Origin: Muribaculaceae bacterium
Lineage (GTDB): Bacteria > Bacteroidota > Bacteroidia > Bacteroidales > Muribaculaceae
Assembly (NCBI GenBank): GCA_029057255.1
Contig: JAICZO010000418.1
Coordinates: 1 to 5,457, forward strand
Reading direction: 5' to 3'
Length of the DNA stretch: 5,457 nt
Of the stretch, positions 1 through 5,457 are shown piece by piece. The position numbers and the translations under genes were made by a program. Each line of letters opens with the position of its first letter. Position 1 is the stretch's first letter. The notes beneath the pieces were generated by a model. It was given only the letters and a program-made list of their open reading frames with translations, ran no database searches and had not been told where the DNA came from.

Positions 1-828
1 GAAACGCACCGTGTTCATGTCGATGTATATCGGGCGCTCGACACGTCGTCCGCCCGAGCGGCGCATAGGCTGGTAGTTGCGGAACGAGCCCTTGAGCAGC
101 GAGTACGGCGGCACGGTCGAGACGGAGTTGTCCCAGTTGCGCACCTTGACGGCCGTCAGCGTCACTTCGAGCACCTCGCCGTTGACGTCGTTGGCCTTGT
201 CCTCGATCCAGTCGCCGCGCTGCAGCATCTTGTTGGCCGTCAGCTGTATCGACGCCACAAGCCCGAGGATGGTGTCCTGAAACACCAGCATCAGCACCGC
301 CGCCGACGCACCCAGAGCGGTGAGGATGGCCACGGGGGTCTTGCCTATGATGATGCTCAGCCCTATTATTATGCCTATGGATATGAATATGAGCTGTATC
401 ATCTGGAAGACGCCCTTGACGGCGTAGACCTTCAGCGGGGGGCGCTTGAGGAAGGCGCGGTAGATATTGCCGATGAGTATGACGAGTATGCGGACCACAG
501 CCCACAGAATATACAGCGACGTCAGTGCCGACAGCCAGTGCAGCGAATTGGCGCTGTCGCCGAAGAGACCCGGCAGAAGCCACCGCACCGCCATTGCGGG
601 CGACAGCTGCGAGATGGCCTGCAGCATACGCGCGTTGACAAGGTCGTCGTCCCACTCGGTGGGGCTGCGCAAGATGATTTTCTCGACGAATACCAGGAGC
701 CACTTTGTGACATAGTATACAAGCACCGATACCACGGCGATACCTGCGAGCATAAGCATGCCTATGACAATACTGTCGGAGGGCAGGTCGGTGACACGGC
801 TCAGGAAGGGCCTTACTTTTTCAAGCAT
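1..828 (-). CDS. MscS-family mechanosensitive ion channel, YbdG/MscM-like (C-terminus cut by window edge)
   Basis: Inner-membrane channel that should open under membrane tension and release solutes during hypo-osmotic shock. The visible 276 residues start at the ATG at 826-828 and run open to base 1, so the C-terminal part is missing (YbdG-type proteins are roughly 400 aa). Hydrophobic segments lie at about residues 20-46, 97-122 and 138-161. They are followed by a small-residue-rich pore-helix region at about 165-200 (ALGASAAVLMLVFQDTILGL) and the beta domain with RGDWIED (204-210), GEVLEVTLTAVKVRNWD (217-233) and the TVP stretch. The SGGRR motif at 258-262 is what I recall from YbdG/YjeP-type miniconductance channels rather than from small MscS. 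The start is supported by a Bacteroidota promoter just upstream. It is divergently transcribed from the PAP2 gene. The family is certain; the subfamily is a recognition call from memory. Confidence 0.92.
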   Translation of the reverse strand, partial: MLEKVRPFLSRVTDLPSDSIVIGMLMLAGIAVVSVLVYYVTKWLLVFVEKIILRSPTEWDDDLVNARMLQAISQLSPAMAVRWLLPGLFGDSANSLHWLSALTSLYILWAVVRILVILIGNIYRAFLKRPPLKVYAVKGVFQMIQLIFISIGIIIGLSIIIGKTPVAILTALGASAAVLMLVFQDTILGLVASIQLTANKMLQRGDWIEDKANDVNGEVLEVTLTAVKVRNWDNSVSTVPPYSLLKGSFRNYQPMRRSGGRRVERPIYIDMNTVRF

Positions 829-897
829 AATGACTATTTTTTAACAGCGCGAAGTTACTAAATTTTAGCCCATTATTCAACTAAAATGACTATTTTT
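829..897. repeat. 13-bp direct repeat pair in the divergent promoter region
   Basis: AATGACTATTTTT occurs at 829-841 and again at 885-897, 56 bp apart start to start. The first copy abuts the start codon of the channel gene; the second contains most of the -7 element of the PAP2 gene. The copies flank the -7 and -33 elements assigned to the channel promoter. This could be a two-site operator, or chance in AT-rich sequence. Confidence 0.45.
850..880 (-). promoter_or_regulatory. Bacteroidota-type promoter for the mechanosensitive channel gene
   Basis: Read on the minus strand, TAACTTCG (857-850) matches the -7 consensus TAnnTTTG with one change. GTTG (881-878) lies upstream, with 20 nt between TTG and the -7 box, which is the expected spacing for the -33 element. 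The predicted start of transcription is about 10-20 nt upstream of the ATG at 828, giving a short leader. This is a motif match by eye, not a measured start. Confidence 0.5.
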
Positions 898-898
898 G
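891..898 (+). promoter_or_regulatory. Bacteroidota -7 promoter element for the PAP2/alcohol dehydrogenase unit
   Basis: TATTTTTG is an exact match to TAnnTTTG and sits 27 nt before the ATG at 926. No convincing TTG element is seen at the usual -33 distance; TTTTAG at 863-868 is the nearest candidate. The element overlaps an in-frame TTG at 896, which argues that translation starts at the ATG at 926 and not further upstream. It lies only about 35 bp from the divergent channel promoter, so the two could compete or share a regulator. Confidence 0.5.
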
Positions 899-925
899 CA
901 GAAATATAGCCTCCTGCACACTGCC

Positions 926-1633
926 ATGATAGATATTCTCAACTCTCTCGACGCTGACCTACTGCTGTTTTTCAACGGCTTGCACACCGGATTCTTTGAC
1001 CGTTTCATGGTGCTTGCCAGCAGCCGCTGGGTATGGCTCCCGATGTACTGCGGCCTGTTCATGATTCTGATGCGCATCACAAGCCCGAAGATGACACTGC
1101 TCTACTCTGTCGGGCTGTTCTTCGCCATCGCTCTCACCGACCAGACATGCGCCACGCTGATACGCCCTGCCATCGAGCGCATGCGTCCGTCCAACCCCGA
1201 CAACCCGCTCTCGGCATTGGTGCATATCGTCGACGGCTACCGCGGCGGCCGCTACGGCTTCCCGTCGTGCCACGGCGCCAACTCCGCCGCGCTGCTGGTC
1301 TTCATGGGCTGCGTCATGCGCCGTCGGCTGTATGTATGGGTGCTTGCGTCGTGGGCACTGCTGCACGTCTACTCGCGCATCTACCTTGGCGTACACTACC
1401 CGGGCGACATCATCTGCGGAGCTGCCATAGGCTCTGTGATAAGCTACAGCTGCTACCGCATCGCGGCATGGTTCGACAACGAGACCGACATGCAGCGGCG
1501 CGACAAGATCGGGGTGCCGGTCTTTGCGGTGCCTCTCGGCAAAGGCCGCGGCCTGCCTGTCAGCGCCGGAGGGGCATACATAACAATCTACGTCGGGTCG
1601 CTCGCTGTCATGCTCTGCGACGCGGCTGTCTGA
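926..1633 (+). CDS. PAP2-family membrane phosphatase
   Basis: Integral membrane phosphatase of the type 2 phosphatidic acid phosphatase superfamily, 235 aa. Such enzymes remove phosphate from lipid phosphates or isoprenyl pyrophosphates at the membrane surface. The three family signatures are present: R80-P-A-I-E-R-M-R87-P88 for KxxxxxxRP (lysine replaced by arginine), P113-S-C-H116 for PSGH (glycine replaced by cysteine) and S150-R-I-Y-L-G-V-H157-Y-P-G-D161 for SRxxxxxHxxxD. H116, H157 and D161 should form the catalytic set. Hydrophobic stretches before, between and after the motifs fit a multi-pass protein, and the last about 20 residues are again hydrophobic. The ATG at 926 is preferred over an in-frame TTG at 896 because the latter lies in the promoter. 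The substrate cannot be read from sequence: lipid A phosphatase, undecaprenyl-pyrophosphate phosphatase and phosphatidylglycerophosphate phosphatase are all possible. It is probably cotranscribed with the downstream dehydrogenase. Confidence 0.93.
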   Translation: MIDILNSLDADLLLFFNGLHTGFFDRFMVLASSRWVWLPMYCGLFMILMRITSPKMTLLYSVGLFFAIALTDQTCATLIRPAIERMRPSNPDNPLSALVHIVDGYRGGRYGFPSCHGANSAALLVFMGCVMRRRLYVWVLASWALLHVYSRIYLGVHYPGDIICGAAIGSVISYSCYRIAAWFDNETDMQRRDKIGVPVFAVPLGKGRGLPVSAGGAYITIYVGSLAVMLCDAAV

Positions 1634-1669
1634 CAACGGAATATAAACCCAAACCGATATAGCTATATA

Positions 1670-2839
1670 ATGGAAAATTTCACTTTCTGGACTCCTACGA
1701 AGTATGTCTTCGGCCGCGGCGTCGAGGAAAACACCGGCGAGCTGTCGGCAGCGATGCTCGGCGGCAAGGTGCTGCTCGTCTATGGCGGACGCTCTGCCGA
1801 AGCCTCCGGCCTGCTCGGCCGTGTGCGCCACTCTCTTGACAGCCACGCTGTCGAGTACCACGAACTCGGCGGCATTCAGCCCAACCCCACCGACGACCGT
1901 GTCTACGAAGGCATCGACATCGTGCGCGAAAAGGGCATAAGCGGCATCCTCGCCGTCGGCGGCGGCAGCGTCATCGACACGGCAAAAGCAATAGCCGCCG
2001 GTGCGCTCTACGACGGAGATTTCTGGGATTTCTACTGCGGCAAGGCGGCTATCGCCAAGGCACTGCCCGTGGGTGTGGTGCTCACAATACCCGCCGCCGG
2101 CAGCGAAGGCTCGGGCAACTCTGTCATAACAAAGCTCGACGGCATGATTAAAATCAGCATCCGCACCGAGGAAGTGCTGCGTCCGCGCTTCGCACTGATG
2201 AACCCCGAGCTGACATTCACCCTCCCGCCTTTCCAGACTGCATGCGGCATCGCCGACATGATGGCACATATTTTCGAGAGATATTTCTCGACCACTCCCG
2301 GCACCGACCTTACCGACCGCGTGGCCGAGGGCGTGCTCCGCTCGATCATAGAGCTGGCACCCGTGGTCATGGACGACCCCTGCAACTACGACGCACGCGC
2401 CAACATCATGTGGGCCGGAACTCTCGCCCACAACGGCATCTGCGGCACAGGCCGCAAGGAGGACTGGGCAAGCCACGCTATGGAGCATGAGATAAGCGCT
2501 GTCTACGGCGTGGCTCACGGCGCAGGCCTTGCCGTGGTCATGCCGGCATGGATGACCTTCATGGCCAAGAACCGCCCCGAGAGAGGCGCGCAGATGGCAC
2601 GCCGCGTCTTCGGCGTCGAGAACCCCGTCGACACCGAAGCGGCAATCGAGGGCGTCATGAAGCTCCGCAAGTTCTTCAAGAGCATCAACCTGCCCACTAC
2701 CTTCGACGGCCTCGGCATCGAAGCACCCGACATCGACCTGCTCGTCAGCCGTCTGCATGCCAACAAGGGTGCCACAATCGGCGGATACTATCCTCTCACC
2801 GCCGCTGAGACAGCCCTCATCTATCAGCTCGCTATCTGA
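1670..2839 (+). CDS. Iron-containing alcohol dehydrogenase, butanol dehydrogenase (BdhA/BdhB, YqhD-like) class
   Basis: Cytosolic NAD(P)H-dependent dehydrogenase, 389 aa, the same length as clostridial butanol dehydrogenases as I recall them. It interconverts aldehydes and primary alcohols, in vivo probably reducing aldehydes. The N-terminal dinucleotide-binding half carries VYGGRS (37-42) and GGGSVID (97-103). The C-terminal helical half carries the metal ligands: D196 and H200 in ADMMAH, H269 in DWASHAMEHE and H283 in GVAHGAG. The D-x3-H and H-x13-H spacings match YqhD (D194, H198, H267, H281). Arg41 in the loop after the first strand differs from GGGS in YqhD and may affect NADPH versus NADH choice (inference). 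It starts 36 nt after the PAP2 stop with no clear promoter between, and ends 21 nt before a strong terminator. The iron-ADH family is certain; the physiological substrate is unknown. Confidence 0.95.
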   Translation: MENFTFWTPTKYVFGRGVEENTGELSAAMLGGKVLLVYGGRSAEASGLLGRVRHSLDSHAVEYHELGGIQPNPTDDRVYEGIDIVREKGISGILAVGGGSVIDTAKAIAAGALYDGDFWDFYCGKAAIAKALPVGVVLTIPAAGSEGSGNSVITKLDGMIKISIRTEEVLRPRFALMNPELTFTLPPFQTACGIADMMAHIFERYFSTTPGTDLTDRVAEGVLRSIIELAPVVMDDPCNYDARANIMWAGTLAHNGICGTGRKEDWASHAMEHEISAVYGVAHGAGLAVVMPAWMTFMAKNRPERGAQMARRVFGVENPVDTEAAIEGVMKLRKFFKSINLPTTFDGLGIEAPDIDLLVSRLHANKGATIGGYYPLTAAETALIYQLAI

Positions 2840-2860
2840 CACCGAGCGACACCGACATAG

Positions 2861-2902
2861 AAAACGCGCCCGCCGACATCTCTGTCACGCGGGCGCGTTT
2901 TT
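2861..2902 (+). terminator. Strong intrinsic terminator after the alcohol dehydrogenase, possibly bidirectional
   Basis: A perfect 13-bp stem pairs AAAACGCGCCCGC (2861-2873) with GCGGGCGCGTTTT (2889-2901). The 15-nt loop can fold further through GACA (2875-2878) with TGTC (2883-2886). A run of five T (2898-2902) follows on the plus strand. The four A bases on the other side would give a short U-run for minus-strand transcripts, so the hairpin could also end fic transcription (fic stop at 2921). Confidence 0.9.
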
Positions 2903-2920
2903 ATGCTTATCATGTCCGGC

Positions 2921-3475
2921 TTATTGAGCCGCTTCGTATCCTTCATAATAGTAGGACTGGTCGATGCCGTGGTAGATAACGTCGCTGTCGTCGGTCTCTG
3001 ACGTCAGGGCGCGATGCAGTATATACCTCAGCTCTAAGTCATTGACGGGAGAACGCTCCATTGCCTGCATGTAGGCTTCGCGGGTGATGCAGCGCCAGTC
3101 GATGACCTTGCCAAGCGAACGACGAAGCATCATGTCAAGCCATATGCGGGTAGCCCGCCCGTTGCCCTCCATAAAGGGATGGGCGATGTTCATCTCCACA
3201 TATTTTGCGGCAATCTCCTCGAATGTCGATTCAGGCATTTTCTCGATAGCATCAAGCGCCGGTAACAGGTAGAGAGAGTTGGCAAAACGAAATCCTCCTT
3301 TTGAGATGTTCAACTTGCGTATTTCTCCCGCAAGCGGATAGAGCCCCTCGAACAAGAACCGATGAATCGCCTGAAGGCCGGATGTCGTACCGACTTCAAT
3401 GCCATATATTTTTCCTGAAAAGAAAAGCTGCCTGGCATTCTCGATGCTTCGGCGGTCAATTTCGTTTTGTGTCAT
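2921..3475 (-). CDS. fic: Class III Fic protein, adenylyltransferase with C-terminal autoinhibitory helix
   Basis: Fic-domain enzyme, 184 aa, predicted to transfer AMP from ATP to a hydroxyl side chain of a target. The catalytic motif is canonical: [12 protein letters not shown] at 99-110, with H99 as base, E103 for Mg2+ and N105, R107 and R110 for nucleotide phosphates. The target-binding flap is [12 protein letters not shown] (59-70). The C-terminus has S174-Y-Y-Y-E178-G179, an exact match to the inhibitory motif (S/T)xxxE(G/N). Its position after the Fic core places it in class III, where inhibition is in cis and no antitoxin is needed. By alignment from memory, E178 corresponds to E186 and Y175 to the self-modified Y183 of Neisseria meningitidis Fic (191 aa). 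Related FicT enzymes modify GyrB and ParE; the target here is unknown. Sampled lines are about 43-57% GC, lower than the dehydrogenase lines counted (63-68%). The gene lies directly behind the eno terminator and has no separate antitoxin gene beside it. Confidence 0.95.
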   Translation of the reverse strand: MTQNEIDRRSIENARQLFFSGKIYGIEVGTTSGLQAIHRFLFEGLYPLAGEIRKLNISKGGFRFANSLYLLPALDAIEKMPESTFEEIAAKYVEMNIAHPFMEGNGRATRIWLDMMLRRSLGKVIDWRCITREAYMQAMERSPVNDLELRYILHRALTSETDDSDVIYHGIDQSYYYEGYEAAQ

Positions 3476-3483
3476 TTTTTATC

Positions 3484-3528
3484 AAAAAAATTAAGGCCGA
3501 GATGTCGTATCTGCGCATCTCGGCCTTA
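3484..3528 (-). terminator. Strong intrinsic terminator of eno, directly ahead of fic
   Basis: On the minus strand a perfect 13-bp stem pairs TAAGGCCGAGATG (3528-3516) with CATCTCGGCCTTA (3504-3492) around an 11-nt loop. One base later comes a run of seven T (3490-3484). The hairpin begins 55 nt after the eno stop. The T-run ends only 8 nt before the fic ATG (3475), so any read-through fic mRNA carries this hairpin at its translation start region. No T-run follows the hairpin on the plus strand (GTTTTC comes a few bases later), so it is one-directional. Confidence 0.93.
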
Positions 3529-3583
3529 TAGTTTTCGGTAGTTTCAGTCGAAGAGTATCACTCTCCGTCAGGCTGCCGTTTTA

Positions 3584-4927
<1,344 letters not shown>

Positions 4928-4946
4928 CTAAGCTTGGTAAGCGGTG

Positions 4947-4954
4947 CAAATTTA
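4947..4954 (-). promoter_or_regulatory. eno: Bacteroidota -7 promoter element for eno
   Basis: TAAATTTG, followed by CA, on the minus strand (4954-4947) is an exact match to TAnnTTTG. It lies 70 nt upstream of the eno ATG, implying a leader of roughly 60-65 nt, AT-rich and without a Shine-Dalgarno sequence. No clear TTG is present at the -33 distance. Just upstream, at 4955-4966, lies CGAAATTTTTCG, an inverted repeat of 5-bp arms around 2 nt, which could be an operator half-site pair or simply AT-rich sequence. Confidence 0.6.
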
Positions 4955-5018
4955 CGAAATTTTTCGCTAATCGCTGCTTTTTCACAACACAAATTTTGCT
5001 TTAAAATGTTATGGCAGG

Positions 5019-5312
5019 TTATATTTGCTCCTCGACGTTCCACACAAAGGCTCTGAGGCCGAGCTTCGGACGCTCTTCGTTGAACTGTCTGAGCTTGGCC
5101 AGAACGATGGGCACACGGTGGTCTTCGACGACCGTGATAATCGCCGAGGCCATCGAGGGCCATGCGTGGCTGCCGTAGTGGGGCTCGCCGTCGACGCTGC
5201 CGCGTCCTGTCACCTGCTCCCATGCCGTGAAGCCGCGGCAGTTCGACCGCTCGAGCATATCTACTATTCTCTCGTAATGTGCCTGGTCGAAGGCTATGAA
5301 GATTGATTTCAT
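5019..5312 (-). CDS. PG0541-family transporter-associated protein, PII-like
   Basis: Small soluble protein, 97 aa, that I recognise as the family exemplified by Porphyromonas gingivalis PG0541, found beside RND efflux genes in Bacteroidales. Its molecular role is not established as far as I know. The apparent fold order is strand (SIFIAF, 3-8), helix (11-23), strand (GFTAWEQV, 27-34), loop, strand (ASAIITVVED, 55-64), helix (66-80) and strand (LRAFVWNV, 86-93). This is the ferredoxin-like order of PII and CutA proteins. The loop G36-R-G-S39 ... H45-Y-G-S-H49-A-W51 occupies the place of the PII T-loop and contains histidines that might bind a metal or ligand (inference). The stop of the RND gene and this ATG are separated by one base (TAG-C-ATG), which implies translational coupling and production in step with the pump. 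The PII-like assignment is my reading of the pattern and needs a structure comparison. Confidence 0.8.
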   Translation of the reverse strand: MKSIFIAFDQAHYERIVDMLERSNCRGFTAWEQVTGRGSVDGEPHYGSHAWPSMASAIITVVEDHRVPIVLAKLRQFNEERPKLGLRAFVWNVEEQI

Positions 5313-5313
5313 G

Positions 5314-5457
5314 CTATGCTTGTTTGGATTTGAGGGCTTGGAGTTTTTTGCGGTGCTTGCGGCGCTGGTTGCGGACGCCCTGCGAGGCGAAGACGCAGTA
5401 GAGCACGGGCACGAAGAGCAGCGTCAGGATGGTCGAGAAGGTGAGACCGCCGATGAC
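5314..5457 (-). CDS. RND-family efflux transporter permease, C-terminal end (N-terminus cut by window edge)
   Basis: The last 47 residues of an inner-membrane proton-driven efflux permease, normally about 1,000-1,050 aa; the rest lies beyond base 5457. The visible part is the final transmembrane helix with the family's typical wording, VIGGLTFSTILTLLFVPVLY (1-20), then a strongly basic cytoplasmic tail (QRRKHRKKLQALKSK). This ending is shared by hydrophobe/multidrug (AcrB) and heavy-metal (CusA/CzcA) branches, so the substrate class cannot be decided here. The stop TAG is one base ahead of the PG0541-family gene, so the two form the end of an efflux operon. Confidence 0.88.
   Translation of the reverse strand, partial: VIGGLTFSTILTLLFVPVLYCVFASQGVRNQRRKHRKKLQALKSKQA

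Noticed and set aside
896..925. A TTG start at 896 for the PAP2 gene
   Set aside because: It overlaps the -7 promoter element, so it would not be in the transcript; the ATG at 926 gives a normal N-terminus for the family.
1033..1662. A 209-codon plus-strand frame overlapping the PAP2 gene
   Set aside because: It is Arg-, His- and Pro-rich in the way typical of a shifted frame of GC-rich DNA, while the PAP2 frame carries all three catalytic motifs.
959..2842. A 627-codon open frame on the minus strand, antisense to the PAP2 and dehydrogenase genes
   Set aside because: Its product is an unnatural mixture rich in Ala, His, Asp and Cys with no recognisable domain, and it exactly mirrors two well-supported genes. 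Lack of stops is expected opposite GC-rich coding sequence.
3492..3528. The inverted repeat between eno and fic as a recombination or attachment site
   Set aside because: A perfect 13-bp stem followed by seven T on the minus strand, just after eno, is fully explained as an intrinsic terminator.
3301..3531. A small antitoxin gene next to or opposite fic
   Set aside because: The open frame on the plus strand here crosses the eno terminator hairpin and encodes nothing like VbhA-type antitoxins. The inhibitory motif is already inside the Fic protein, so no antitoxin is expected.

Overview
The window looks like chromosomal DNA of a Bacteroidales bacterium, most likely a GC-rich gut lineage of the Muribaculaceae type. 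This is inferred from protein flavour and from Bacteroidota-type promoter elements (-7 TAnnTTTG) upstream of several genes, with no clear Shine-Dalgarno sequences. There is no tRNA, rRNA, CRISPR array, insertion sequence or phage gene. All seven coding regions are separate and plausible; the two at the edges are cut by the window.

Layout. Bases 1-828 (minus) hold the N-terminal 276 residues of a YbdG/MscM-like mechanosensitive channel. A 97-bp divergent intergenic region carries a promoter for each side and a 13-bp direct repeat. On the plus strand follow a PAP2-family membrane phosphatase (926-1633) and, 36 nt later, an iron-type NAD(P)H-dependent alcohol dehydrogenase of the butanol dehydrogenase class (1670-2839), probably one transcription unit closed by a strong GC-rich hairpin (2861-2902). 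The rest is on the minus strand. In transcription order it holds the last 47 residues of an RND efflux transporter, a 97-aa PG0541-family transporter-associated protein separated from it by a single base, enolase (eno, own promoter at 4947-4954), a strong intrinsic terminator, and a class III Fic protein whose start codon lies 8 nt after the terminator T-run.

How the genes work together. The RND pump and the PG0541-family protein are the tail of an efflux operon, and the small protein has the predicted strand/helix order of a PII-like regulator. Enolase is the glycolytic housekeeping gene and shows its own codon preference. The alcohol dehydrogenase probably removes reactive aldehydes or balances NAD(P)H. 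The Fic protein is predicted to adenylylate a target (topoisomerases in studied relatives) and to be held inactive by its own C-terminal helix.

No wholly new system is evident. The points most worth a second look are the fic gene lodged directly behind the enolase terminator, the PII-like protein coupled to the RND pump, and the compact divergent promoter with its direct repeat.
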